From DQWO01 sp964478545 (GTDB lineage Bacteria; Desulfobacterota; Anaeroferrophillalia; Anaeroferrophillales; Anaeroferrophillaceae): a stretch of 64,000 nt of DNA. Positions 44,683 to 53,042 of the stretch are shown here, one piece after another (position 1 is the stretch's first letter; each line of letters begins with the position of its first letter). The notes beneath the pieces are model-generated. The model was given only the letters and a program-made list of their open reading frames with translations, ran no database searches and was not told where the DNA came from. Position numbers and translations under genes: made by a program. The stretch spans positions 1 through 64,000 of the forward strand of contig CAYZIS010000002.1 of the NCBI GenBank assembly GCA_964478545.1, in the 5' to 3' direction.

Positions 44683-44850
44683 ATGTATGTAATTACTGAT
44701 GAATGTGTATCCTGTGGTACTTGTGCGGAAGAATGTCCTGAAGACGCTATTTCTGAAGGTGAAGACAAGTATGTAATTGATCAGGATAAATGCGTTGAAT
44801 GTGGTTCTTGTGTCGAAGTTTGTCCGAATGATGCCATCATCGAAAAGTAA
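44683..44850 (+). CDS. Small 2[4Fe-4S] ferredoxin
   Basis: A 55-residue clostridial-type ferredoxin, MYVITDECVSCGTCAEECP at the N-terminus and KCVECGSCVEVCPNDAI at the C-terminal half. Each half has a CxxCxxCxxxCP cluster motif, giving two [4Fe-4S] clusters. A perfect AGAGGAGG is 7 bases before ATG 44683, and a terminator follows. It serves as a low-potential electron carrier, usual in anaerobes. Confidence 0.93.
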   Translation: MYVITDECVSCGTCAEECPEDAISEGEDKYVIDQDKCVECGSCVEVCPNDAIIEK

Positions 44851-44878
44851 GTCAGTTTTTTGTTCGTGATGTAATTGG

Positions 44879-44916
44879 GAGGGGGTTGCCTGATAAGGTA
44901 ATCCCCTCTCTTTTTT
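44879..44916 (+). terminator. Rho-independent terminator after the ferredoxin gene
   Basis: GAGGGGgTTgCC pairs with GGtAAtCCCCTC around a short loop, then tctttttt. It sits between the ferredoxin and a convergent gene and ends the plus-strand transcript. Confidence 0.85.
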
Positions 44917-44925
44917 GGTGCAAAG

Positions 44926-45237
44926 TCAGCTGGTTCTTCTCTTTTTTTCAATGACTTTTCTAACCTGAGGGGGGAGATATACCGATTCCAGATCAAAGTT
45001 GGTGAGGATTTCACAGATGGCGGCAATTTTATAATCGATTTTTTCCTTCTCATTGATAATAAAGAGATATTCATCATCGAAACGGCAGAGGCCTCGTTTT
45101 CTTCTGATGGATTGGGAAAGGAGATTTTCATAAACAACCCGGATGTCGAATTGGGATAAAAGTAAATTTTCCAGGTTACTGAGAATATCTTTTTTTTCCA
45201 TAGTTTTCTCAACGGACTTGACAACCAATGGAAGCAT
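44926..45237 (-). CDS. Conserved-looking hypothetical protein
   Basis: A 103-residue, charged, soluble protein (or 91 from a second Met at 45201, MEKKDILSNLENLLL, which may be the real start). Predicted helical with a short central strand region (FDDEYLFIINEKEKIDYKI) and a basic C-terminus (RKVIEKKRR). No family recognised. It converges with the ferredoxin and diverges from the MEMO gene. No clear ribosome binding site, so the call rests on frame length and composition. Confidence 0.55.
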   Translation of the reverse strand: MLPLVVKSVEKTMEKKDILSNLENLLLSQFDIRVVYENLLSQSIRRKRGLCRFDDEYLFIINEKEKIDYKIAAICEILTNFDLESVYLPPQVRKVIEKKRRTS

Positions 45238-45247
45238 GGTAGATTAT
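45218..45247 (+). promoter_or_regulatory. Possible promoter of the MEMO-family gene
   Basis: Perfect -35 TTGACA at 45218-45223, 18-base spacer, -10 GATTAT (4 of 6) at 45242-45247. Confidence 0.4.
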
Positions 45248-45314
45248 TTAACAAGGCTACTGACAGCTGAGTTTTATACGTAGTCTAATGAGAATAATCA
45301 AGGGAAAAGAAAAT

Positions 45315-46166
45315 ATGCTTTCCCGGGAGGAGTTGATGCATGAAAATGTTGTAAGGGTGCCGGCAGTTGCCGGAACATTTTATCCGTCTGATCCGGAGAC
45401 TTTGCGACATGATATCGACAGCTATTTACAGAGCGTTGCCGGGATTGACAAGGTTCCCGGCTCCGTTATTGGTCTTATAAGCCCCCATGCAGGGTATATG
45501 TATTCAGGCAGAGTCGCGGCGGCGGCCTATTCCCAGCTGTCAGGGGCCGATTATGATTATGTCCTGGTTATTTCTCCAAGCCATCATATCTATTTCCAGG
45601 GTGCCTCTCTGTATCCCTCCGGTGATTATCAGACTCCGCTGGGCATTATTCCCCTGGCAAAAAATCTGGTACAGGAGTTGTTGAGTAAATACAGTATTTT
45701 CCATTATGTTCCCCAGGCTCATCGCCAGGAACACGCACTGGAGGTGCAGTTGCCGTTTTTGCAGGTTGTGCTGCCGAAGTTTTTTCTCATCCCGGTGGTA
45801 ATGGGCTCCCAGGATTGGGAGACCGCTACCCAGATGGTAGAGGCTTTGGAAACATTGCTGCGTGGGAAGCGGGTGCTGCTGGTGGCAAGCTCTGACCTTT
45901 CTCATTATCATCCCTACGATGAAGTGGTGAGTCTGGATAGTAATATCCTGGAGGCGGTAAATAATAATGATTCACGGGCACTTTGGAATGTTGTTGCTGG
46001 TGGCAAAGCTGAGGCCTGTGGTATTGGGCCGATGGTGGCGGTCATGATGCTGGCGGCAAAGCTTGGTGCCACCAGTGCCCGGGTGGTTGCTTATCAGAAC
46101 TCCGGTGATGTGACCGGAGAGCGTGGTCAGGTGGTGGGGTATATGGCTGCGGCCATATACAGATAG
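45315..46166 (+). CDS. amrB: AmmeMemoRadiSam system protein B (MEMO1 family)
   Basis: MEMO1 family, related to class III extradiol dioxygenases. Family start VRVPAVAGTFYPSDPE, metal-site-like His in ISPHAGYMYSG and ISPSHH, plus SSDLSHYHPY and CGIGPMVAVMM. From ATG 45315 it has 283 residues; ATG 45288 and 45336 are alternatives (the strong GGAGGAG is too close to 45336). It precedes the AMMECR1-family gene, the usual AmmeMemoRadiSam pairing, but the radical SAM member is not in the window. Exact reaction unknown. Confidence 0.9.
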   Translation: MLSREELMHENVVRVPAVAGTFYPSDPETLRHDIDSYLQSVAGIDKVPGSVIGLISPHAGYMYSGRVAAAAYSQLSGADYDYVLVISPSHHIYFQGASLYPSGDYQTPLGIIPLAKNLVQELLSKYSIFHYVPQAHRQEHALEVQLPFLQVVLPKFFLIPVVMGSQDWETATQMVEALETLLRGKRVLLVASSDLSHYHPYDEVVSLDSNILEAVNNNDSRALWNVVAGGKAEACGIGPMVAVMMLAAKLGATSARVVAYQNSGDVTGERGQVVGYMAAAIYR

Positions 46167-46203
46167 CGGGACGGGTTTACCTCGTGTTTCTGTTCGGGAT
46201 AAG

Positions 46204-46450
46204 ATTTTACTCAACTTTCTGAATTATGAAGAAACAGCCAAAAAAGGTTTATTAAAGGATGTTCCGGCATGGCTCTCGCTCATTCTCGCTGCACATCGTG
46301 TGCAGCTCCGAGGTGCCCGCCGCGAATCACCATCGTGGTGATTAGTTCGGCGGTCAATGCCGCCTGCCTGTAGGTAGACACGGCTATGATCCAAGCCCGA
46401 ACATTCTGACAATGTATCTTGGCAATTCAAGTCAGAAAGTTGAGATTTTA
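46204..46450. mobile_element. MITE-like element A, complete long copy with 6-bp target duplication
   Basis: Element 46210-46444 (235 bp) with ends CTCAACTTTCTGAATT and AAGTCAGAAAGTTGAG, flanked by ATTTTA at 46204-46209 and 46445-46450. It contains the complete A core: gatgttccggcatggctctc, gcacatcgtgtgc hairpin, cgaatcacca/tggtgatt hairpin and gatccaagcccgaacatt. It splits the MEMO and AMMECR1 genes. Confidence 0.88.
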
Positions 46451-46467
46451 GAAATGGTGGCTGAAAA

Positions 46468-47040
46468 ATGAAGAAAAAGAAGGAGCACCAAGTGGGTATT
46501 GATCTGGGGTTGACCGAGGCGGAAAAAAGCTTTCTTCGTCAGCTGGCTATGGATGAGATCAAGGCCAGGTTTCAGGAAATCAAACGAGTACCGGAGGTTC
46601 CGCCAGGTGGGCACCTGGAGGAAAAGCGGGGAGCCTTTGTTACTTTGACGAAACATGGAGCATTAAGGGGTTGCATCGGCCATATTCAGGGGAACCTGCC
46701 CCTGGTTGAGACCATCAGGGAAATGGCACCGGCAGCGGCTTTTAATGATCCCCGTTTTTCCCCGGTTGGCAAAGCTGAACTTGATGAGCTGGAACTGGAG
46801 ATTTCAGTATTGACTCCCTTGCATCTTATCAAAGATATTAAAGAGATTGAGGTCGGTGTTCATGGGTTGTATCTTGAATGCCAGGGCTATGCCGGCCTCT
46901 TGCTTCCCCAGGTGGCAACTGAATATGGTTGGAGTCGGGAGGAATTTCTTGCCCATACCTGCATGAAGGCTGGTTTGTCGACCAAATGCTGGCAGCAGTC
47001 GGAAACGCGGATATATATTTTCTCAGCTGATATTTTTTAA
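46468..47040 (+). CDS. amrA: AmmeMemoRadiSam system protein A (AMMECR1 family)
   Basis: AMMECR1-domain protein of 190 residues with the diagnostic LRGCIGHIQG, AFNDPRFSPV, ELELEISVLTPL and LLLPQVATEYGW. The family is universal but its activity is not firmly established. It is separated from its MEMO partner by element A. Its TAA stop is followed directly by a half copy of element C. Confidence 0.9.
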   Translation: MKKKKEHQVGIDLGLTEAEKSFLRQLAMDEIKARFQEIKRVPEVPPGGHLEEKRGAFVTLTKHGALRGCIGHIQGNLPLVETIREMAPAAAFNDPRFSPVGKAELDELELEISVLTPLHLIKDIKEIEVGVHGLYLECQGYAGLLLPQVATEYGWSREEFLAHTCMKAGLSTKCWQQSETRIYIFSADIF

Positions 47041-47111
47041 AGAGTGTTCATCTGAAAATTGCTATTTCCTGCTAAACGCTTTCAGCTGTTAGCCATCAGC
47101 GGTCAGCTATT
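47038..47111. repeat. Half copy of element C at the AMMECR1-gene stop codon
   Basis: Left half of C (gttcatctgaaaattgc... cgctttcagctgttagcc) starting right after TAAAGAGT (47038-47045), which begins with the gene's stop codon as at leuA. The right half and right duplication are missing. An AGCTG/CAGCT stem followed by seven T at its end could act as terminator. Confidence 0.55.
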
Positions 47112-47114
47112 TTT

Positions 47115-47468
47115 TTATTCGATTATTTTCAGCTGCCAGTATTCCTTTTCCAGTATTTCCACCTGTTGTTGAAGCGCTTGTTTTATCCTGCCATCGCCGT
47201 TGCTGACCATTGCTTTGTCCAGATCATCCATGGCATGCATGATTTTTTTTTCAAGTACGGCCAGCTTCTGCTGGTAGTCATCTTGATGCCTTTTGGCAGT
47301 AAAATCAACAGAGTGGACGACCCGGCAGGTGCCATCTTTGCTTGAGCAGTTATAATGTGTCTGGCCTTCTGATCCTCCGTTTCCAGGTTGGGCATATGCA
47401 GGAACAGCTGTTAAAAGCATCATGAAGCTCAATATGGCGATAATGACACTGACTGCAATTTTTTTCAT
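47115..47468 (-). CDS. Small secreted coiled-coil protein, DUF1090-like
   Basis: A 117-residue protein with a clear signal peptide (MKKIAVSVIIAILSFMMLLT to AYAQ). Mature part has a Cys pair (YNCSSKDGTCRV) and a helical C-terminus with coiled-coil periodicity (YQQKLAVLEKKIMHAMDDL). The pattern recalls DUF1090 periplasmic proteins; function unknown. The divergent 384-base region upstream to 47852 has no gene; at about 47681 a lone tagtgtctggta may be an element B end. Confidence 0.65.
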   Translation of the reverse strand: MKKIAVSVIIAILSFMMLLTAVPAYAQPGNGGSEGQTHYNCSSKDGTCRVVHSVDFTAKRHQDDYQQKLAVLEKKIMHAMDDLDKAMVSNGDGRIKQALQQQVEILEKEYWQLKIIE

Positions 47469-47852
47469 TCTTTGTCCTTTGCCATGAATGAATTTTCATG
47501 TTTGCTGCTGTCCTAAATTCTGTATTCCTGCACCATCACGCAGAAAATGTGCCAATGGAAAAATTTTCTCAGTCAACTCTCATGGCGATTCAGTTGTTGA
47601 AAATGTTGTTTTTCGAAGGAGATAAAAAGGTGTAAATGATTTAATATCAAGTGGTTGGCTATTATTTGAGCGTTCCATTAGTGTCTGGTAAAAAGTCCTC
47701 AGGAGATTTATAAGTTAATGAACAATTCAATCGTTATTACTTGGTTTGGTTCTGAACTGTACTAGGTTTTCGTTTTTGTAACGATATTTCTGGCAAATCA
47801 GGCTGATAGAAATGTTTATCAACCCTGAAAATATTAAGGAGGACTGCTGATA

Positions 47853-48212
47853 ATGAATCAAATACCCATGGAAGCGAGTCATGTTATTGGGGTAAAAGTA
47901 TCCGGAAAGATTGAACGCCAGGATATGGACGCCATGATTGAGGTTATGAAAAAAATGTTAGAAAAGCACGAACGAATCAGTATTTATGTAGAGGTTGAAT
48001 CATTTGGATGGATTTCGCTGCCGGCCCTGGTGGATGACCTGAAATTTGCCCTGCCGAATTTTAAGAAATTTGCCAAAAAGGCGGTAGTGTCCAAGATTAA
48101 ATGGATGGAAAAATGGACAGATATAGCGGATCATCTTTTTCCCAGCATAGAGGTGAAGCATTTTCTTCCTGAACAAAAGGAAGCGGCACTAAAATGGATT
48201 CAGGAATACTGA
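47853..48212 (+). CDS. SpoIIAA-like (STAS-fold) protein
   Basis: A 119-residue protein matching the SpoIIAA-like family (DUF3478): N-terminal HVIGVKVSGKIERQDMDAM, central VEVESFGWISLPAL, and a C-terminal IEVKHFLPEQKEAALKWIQ. This STAS-related fold binds hydrophobic ligands in some members; role unknown. AAGGAGG lies 9 bases before ATG 47853. Confidence 0.82.
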   Translation: MNQIPMEASHVIGVKVSGKIERQDMDAMIEVMKKMLEKHERISIYVEVESFGWISLPALVDDLKFALPNFKKFAKKAVVSKIKWMEKWTDIADHLFPSIEVKHFLPEQKEAALKWIQEY

Positions 48213-48331
48213 GACATTTCTCTCTTTATTATTCTTGACAACCAATGATGATCATAATCATGGTTAGAGGTCAGAATCAGCTGTCTGTTGTTGTGAAAAA
48301 GGTTGGAAATGTTTTTACTGAGGAGGAATTC

Positions 48332-48809
48332 ATGGTTCGTACTGAGATTACACTTTTCCTGAAAAATGTACCGGGAGAATTATCCAAACTAACTTTAATG
48401 CTGGCTGAAAATAACATTAATATTGATGCTATAACTATTCAGGATGCCACCAGTTACGTTAAGGAGCTTTTTAAGGCCCGGGGTAAAATTTTCCGACGAT
48501 ATGCCATATGGTATGATCCAGAAAGATTCAGAACAGTTTGCTCTTATTCGTTTACTGGTAAGCGATAGCGATAAAACCATGGATCTGTTGGCCGAACATG
48601 ACTATTTGTATGATATTATGCCAGTTATGGCGGTTGAGTTGGATAACCGTCCTGGGTCCTTGGCGGAAACCGCCAAAAAAATCGGTGATGCTGGTATTAA
48701 TATCAATTATGTCTATGGTTCTGTTTCTCCCTCTGAAGGAAAAACCTTGTTTGTCTTCTGTCCTGAAGACATCGACCACGCATCTCAGGTATTCAAAAAA
48801 TCATCATAG
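48332..48809 (+). pseudogene. Tandem-ACT-domain regulatory protein, frameshifted
   Basis: Two ACT domains split over two frames. Frame 1 starts at ATG 48332 (GAGGAGG upstream) with MVRTEITLFLKNVPGELSKL and IDAITIQDATSYVKELFKARGK. Frame 2 continues with QKDSEQFALIRLLVSDSD and the second ACT (AVELDNRPGSLAETAKKIGD, NINYVYGSV). The sequence must shift by +1 at about 48495-48515, near the cgatatgccatatggtatg stretch. Corrected length is about 158 residues. Tandem-ACT proteins of this type occur in deltaproteobacteria and are thought to bind amino acids. A real mutation, a sequencing error or recoding are all possible. Confidence 0.75.
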
Positions 48810-48861
48810 AAGAATGCCGATGGGGATTTGTTTTTCAGACTGAAATTAAAAGGAGAAGATG

Positions 48862-49641
48862 ATGAGTTATGAAAGTATTATGGTGTCTATTGGAGATGAT
48901 TATGTTGGTGAAATAACCCTGAACCGTCCAAAAAATCTGAACACGTTTACTATCTCTCTGGCTGAGGAGCTCAGCCAGGCGTTGCTGGAACTTGATGCGG
49001 ATCAACGGGTGCGGGTTATTATTGTCAAGGGTGCAGGTAAGGCCTTTTGTGCCGGTATTGATGTCAGCGATTTTTTTGATAAAACCGCTTCGGAGTATCG
49101 TGATTGGATAGAGTGTATGGAAACTCCACTGGGCACTATCAGCCGGATGAAAAAACCGGTTATTGCCCAGGTCCATGGGGTTGCGGCTGCTAATGGGGCC
49201 GGCCTGGTGGCTGCTTGTGACCTGGCCGTAGTAAGTGAAAGGGCGCGTTTTGGTTTAACCGCGATCAATGTGGGTCTGAATTGTGTTGGTCCTATTGTGC
49301 CGGTAAGTCAGTCCATCGGCAGAAAACGGGCACTTGAATTGCTGCTTTATGGTGATTTGATCAATGCAGAAAAGGCCTTGGCGATGGGATTAGTGAACAA
49401 GGTGGTGTCGGAGGAGGAGTTGGAAAAAACCACGCGTGAATGGGCTGCGCTGTTGGCTCGGAAAAGTCCGGTTGCTGTCCAGATTGCGAAAAAATCTTTT
49501 TATACTGCCGCGGATCTGGATTATTATAAAGCCTTTGAATATATGAATGAAACGTTTGCCCGTCTTTGTACTACCGAAGATGCTAAAGAGGGGGTAAGCG
49601 CATTTCTGGAAAAACGAAGCCCGGTATGGAAAGAAAAGTAG
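48862..49641 (+). CDS. Enoyl-CoA hydratase/isomerase family protein (crotonase)
   Basis: Crotonase of 259 residues from ATG 48862 (AAAGGAG 6 bases upstream). Oxyanion hole regions are intact: GAGKAFCAGIDVSDF and HGVAAANGAGLVAACDLA. The catalytic Glu positions of true hydratases are not obviously kept (DLAVVSERARFGLTAINVG), so substrate and reaction are open. It ends 5 bases from a convergent, deleted paralogue. Confidence 0.87.
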   Translation: MSYESIMVSIGDDYVGEITLNRPKNLNTFTISLAEELSQALLELDADQRVRVIIVKGAGKAFCAGIDVSDFFDKTASEYRDWIECMETPLGTISRMKKPVIAQVHGVAAANGAGLVAACDLAVVSERARFGLTAINVGLNCVGPIVPVSQSIGRKRALELLLYGDLINAEKALAMGLVNKVVSEEELEKTTREWAALLARKSPVAVQIAKKSFYTAADLDYYKAFEYMNETFARLCTTEDAKEGVSAFLEKRSPVWKEK

Positions 49642-49646
49642 CTGCT

Positions 49647-50030
49647 TTAGCGGTTCTGCCACTGGGGAGTGGCCCTATTTAAAAAGGCTTTAATTCCCGT
49701 CCGGGCATCTTCTGTCAGGTTGTTGAGGGCGATGGTGTGTTTGGCATAATGCAGGGCTTTGTCATCCGCTTGATCCACCTGGGCGTAAAATCCCTGCTTT
49801 CCCAATCCCAGGGTCAGACGGCTGGCATTGGCGATCTGCCGGGCCAGACTCAGGGTTTCTGCTGCCCGCACAATAAGGACTTTTATGGTTTCATCCATTG
49901 GCAACTGTTGCAGGACATGGATGATTTCACCAATCATTCGTTGGGACAGGGCATTGATTCTTTTGGTGTTGTTAAGGGTAAGGAAAGCGATTTCCCCGCT
50001 GGTATCGAAAAGAATTTCCTCGTATTGCAT
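49647..50030 (-). pseudogene. Crotonase paralogue with large internal deletion
   Basis: 127 residues from ATG at 50030 (MQYEEILFDTSGEIAFLTLN). The N-terminal ~55 residues (to VLIVRAAE) and the C-terminal ~65 (SRLTLGLGKQGFYAQVD to FLNRATPQWQNR) are crotonase-like, but about 125 residues between them, holding both oxyanion-hole loops, are missing in frame. It cannot be a working hydratase. Its C-terminal half parallels that of the intact neighbour. Confidence 0.75.
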
Positions 50031-50194
50031 ATATGATCTCTCTTGATGATTGTGATTCTTGGAGCTTATGGGACTTTGGGTATTATTTTTATAGAATTTC
50101 ATGCTTGGTCTGTGGATGAGTATTTGTCAAGTTTGTCCGGAGCTATACTTGAATTCCGATATAAGATCGTGATTTTATCCCAACTTTGGTTGTT

Positions 50195-50600
50195 TCTGGT
50201 GCTTTTGGCGCTCGATTGACTGCTTTTTCAGTGGCTCTTTGCGCTAAAATTACTAACGCGGGCTTAACGCCCGCAACCCAAATCAATGTACCTAGATGTT
50301 CCGGTATGGCTCTCGCTCATTCTCGCCGGGCATCCGCCGCGAATCACCGTCCTGGTGATTCGTTCGGCGGCCAAACCCGCCTGCCTGTCGGCAGACACGG
50401 CTATGAACCAAGCCCGAATATTCTGAATGTATTCCCGATAATTTCTTGTTTTTTATACCCCTCAAGGGGGTACTGAAAAGAGTGACAGGAATTCAGGAGT
50501 AAGTTACTAAACTCGCCCTTTCAGGGCTCAGACGTAGCAATTTTAATGCTCCATTTGCCGGAAAAAGCAACGTTATCTCACGATGTCGCATCAGAAGTAA
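50195..50600. repeat. Mosaic of elements B, A and E
   Basis: Left B fragment (tttggcgctcgattgactgc to gcgctaaaattactaa, about 50203-50261), a gcgggc/gcccgc hairpin, A core (50294-50422) with hairpin, E (50440-50511), then the right B fragment (aactcgccctttcagggctc to ctcacgatgtcgc, about 50508-50588). The B half copies are in register, so A and E sequences lie inside one old B. The surrounding 708-base spacer has no gene. Confidence 0.7.
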
Positions 50601-50738
50601 CCCAGATTGAGCACATGATAATAGTTTCCTTATATCGGAATTCCAGGGAGTGATAAGGAGTTTTTTATCAGCCTGAATTTTCTCTAGTTCGAGTCATGTA
50701 TTGTGTTGGGTTTATAAAATAATCTTCTGGAGGAAAAG

Positions 50739-51347
50739 ATGAGCCGTATTGCCATATCTTCGATTCTGCTTGTATCTATTATACTGATGGTGGGTTGTGC
50801 TTCACTGCCACAACGTTTGACAATTCAACCATCAATTCAAACGGTTGCCGGTGATATTATTGCTGATCATCAGGAAATTTCCCTGCGGGTTATTGATTCC
50901 CGACCTGAAAACGCATTGGGTTATTTTGAAGATAGCCATGGAAATCGCCAGCCGTTCTTTTCCACCCAGGAGCTTGAGATGGTTATTGATAAAGCTGTCG
51001 CTGCCGGCCTGAGAAAAAAAGGATTCATTCCCCTGGCCGGGCTGCAGGATAGCACTGTTTCTCTGACAATCGAAATCCAGGAGTTCAGTCATCAGGTATT
51101 ATCTGCAATAGTGAAAGTTCCGGTGCAGACAAAGATTTCCCTCAGGAGCACGGCGGTAAACGGTGGGCATAAACTGACCAGCTATTATTCCATTGATAAA
51201 CAAGCGGTGCTGGTGTTAAGACCGGGAATTCGACAGAACCAACGACTGGTCAATGAAGCCCTTGCCGCTGTTCTGGAACAAATTTTACAGGATCAAAAAT
51301 TATTGAATATACTGGTCTTGAATTCTGGAACCGGTGTGGTTGAATGA
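50739..51347 (+). CDS. YajG-like lipoprotein
   Basis: A 202-residue lipoprotein. Signal MSRIAISSILLVSIILMVGC with lipobox VGC (Cys20). The body has the YajG pattern: ISLRVIDSRPENALGYF, an inner helix VIDKAVAAGLRKKGF and a C-terminal ALAAVLEQILQDQKLL. Probably in the inner leaflet of the outer membrane; function unknown. GGAGG lies just before ATG 50739. Confidence 0.82.
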   Translation: MSRIAISSILLVSIILMVGCASLPQRLTIQPSIQTVAGDIIADHQEISLRVIDSRPENALGYFEDSHGNRQPFFSTQELEMVIDKAVAAGLRKKGFIPLAGLQDSTVSLTIEIQEFSHQVLSAIVKVPVQTKISLRSTAVNGGHKLTSYYSIDKQAVLVLRPGIRQNQRLVNEALAAVLEQILQDQKLLNILVLNSGTGVVE

Positions 51348-51375
51348 AAAATGAATAAAGGTAGAAAACCTGACA

Positions 51376-51522
51376 ATGATTGACTGGTACCTTTCTTTAA
51401 CTCTTGGGATTCAGGTATTGATTGGTGTCATGGCTTTTCTGGTCGGGCAAATTATTATTGTATTTTTGTTCAGCCTTCTGCAGTTGCTTTTTGTCAAATG
51501 GTTCCGTCGTTCAGATGAGTAG
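51376..51522 (+). CDS. Possible 48-residue membrane protein
   Basis: Short frame MIDWYLSLTLGIQVLIG, a ~30-residue hydrophobic segment, then a basic tail (FVKWFRRSDE). One membrane helix with positive-inside topology. The upstream AAAGG is far from the ATG, so translation is unproven. It sits between the YajG-like and PLD genes on the same strand. Confidence 0.45.
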   Translation: MIDWYLSLTLGIQVLIGVMAFLVGQIIIVFLFSLLQLLFVKWFRRSDE

Positions 51523-51560
51523 TTTTTGGTTTTACCCCGGATACGGCTGAAAAATAATTC

Positions 51561-53042
51561 ATGTACAGACATCGGAATAAAATGTCCAGAATTGCAATTA
51601 TCCTGGTTTTATTTTTTGTTTGCTATATTGGGGTGAGCTATTACCACTTGTCCAAAACACTGCCTGCCGGAATTGATTTTCAAGGACCTGTCCATAGAGT
51701 TTCAGCAGCTGAAATTTCTTTTTTACGTGATCTGACCAGTGTTGACGAGCATGGGCAAAGGCTTTATGACCAGGAAATTTTCTCTGCAATCTTTACGATG
51801 ATTGGACAGGCAAAACGCTACATCCTGGTTGATATGTTTCTTTTTAACGGGGATCAGGGGAATGAAAAAGCCTGCTACCGGCCGTTGTCTGCTGAGTTGG
51901 TTGAGGTTTTATTAGACAAGAAAAAGGAAATCCCGGCAATTTCTATAGACGTTATTTCCGACCCGATTAATTCTGTCTTTGGTGGTGCATCGGCTGAACA
52001 GCTTGATTCCCTGCGAGCTGCCGGCATTCATGTTATTATCGCCGACCTGAGTTCGTTACGTGACAGCAATTTCCTTTATTCGGCTTTCTGGAGAATTTTC
52101 CTGCAATGGTTTGGTAATTCAAAAAAAGGTGGCTGGTTGAGGCATCCCTTTGCGGTAGCTGGTCAGCCTGTCACCCTGCGGAGTTATCTTGCTCTGCTGA
52201 ACTTCAAAGCCAGCCATCGGAAACTTTGCCTGGCTGACCGGCCACAGGGTGGTATGACAGCAGTTATTACTTCTGCAAATTCCCATGATGCCAGTTCGGC
52301 ACATTCCAATGTGGCCCTGCAGGTAAACGGGGATGTGTGTCGTGATATCTATCGCAGCGAAGCTGCGGTGGCCGCTTTTTCCGGAAGCTTTCTATTTCCG
52401 GAGCCCTTTGATACTCTTTCAGTTAATGCTGTAAATGATGATCAGGCGGTTGATGTGCAGCTGTTGACTGAAAGAAGGATCAAAAATGCCTGCCAGCGGC
52501 TGATCATGGCAGCGCGCCCCGGAGATGCTGTATATATGGCTATGTTCTACCTAGCGGAAAGGGACATTGTTCGGGCGTTGATTCAGGCTGCCAGGCGGGG
52601 GGTTATGGTAAAACTGGTTCTTGATCCCAATAAAGATGCCTTTGGCTATCGGAAAAACGGAATTCCCAATCGATTAGTGGCCCATGAACTCCGGCAGAAA
52701 ACCAGGGATGCCATTGAAGTTCGCTGGTATGCCACCCATGGTGAACAGTTCCATTCCAAGATGATTGTCCGAGTGAGTGTCGATGGTCAGCAGGAGGTTA
52801 TCCTTGGGTCAGCAAACCTTACCCGTCGGAATATTGATAATTTTAATCTGGAAACGGATTTATATATCAGTGGCAGTCAATCTTTGCCGATAATGGCTAG
52901 GATTGCTGATTATATTGATCTCATCTGGCACAACCGGGATGGACATTGCTATACGCTTGATTATGAGCTGTATGCTGAAAAAAGTCTTTGGAAAACATGG
53001 CAATACCGGTTGCAGGAATCTTTGGGCCTGTGTACCTTTTAG
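51561..53042 (+). CDS. Phospholipase D family protein, membrane-anchored
   Basis: A 493-residue PLD-superfamily protein with an N-terminal membrane anchor (about 9-25) and an exported catalytic part. The two HKD motifs are His219 (ASHRKLCLAD) and His398 (HSKMIVRV, then ILGSANLTRRN). It is distinct from the cardiolipin synthase at 33.8 kb, lacking the PLDc_N pair of helices. Its stop codon overlaps that of the convergent beta-CASP gene by 4 bases. Substrate unknown. Confidence 0.85.
   Translation: MYRHRNKMSRIAIILVLFFVCYIGVSYYHLSKTLPAGIDFQGPVHRVSAAEISFLRDLTSVDEHGQRLYDQEIFSAIFTMIGQAKRYILVDMFLFNGDQGNEKACYRPLSAELVEVLLDKKKEIPAISIDVISDPINSVFGGASAEQLDSLRAAGIHVIIADLSSLRDSNFLYSAFWRIFLQWFGNSKKGGWLRHPFAVAGQPVTLRSYLALLNFKASHRKLCLADRPQGGMTAVITSANSHDASSAHSNVALQVNGDVCRDIYRSEAAVAAFSGSFLFPEPFDTLSVNAVNDDQAVDVQLLTERRIKNACQRLIMAARPGDAVYMAMFYLAERDIVRALIQAARRGVMVKLVLDPNKDAFGYRKNGIPNRLVAHELRQKTRDAIEVRWYATHGEQFHSKMIVRVSVDGQQEVILGSANLTRRNIDNFNLETDLYISGSQSLPIMARIADYIDLIWHNRDGHCYTLDYELYAEKSLWKTWQYRLQESLGLCTF

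Noticed and set aside
48480..48520. Programmed +1 frameshift in the tandem-ACT gene
   Set aside because: No slippery codon, stop codon or internal ribosome binding site context at the shift point; mutation or sequencing error is simpler.
50186..50476. A 96-codon frame across the mosaic repeat region
   Set aside because: It is read entirely through repeats B and A, which are non-coding at all other loci.
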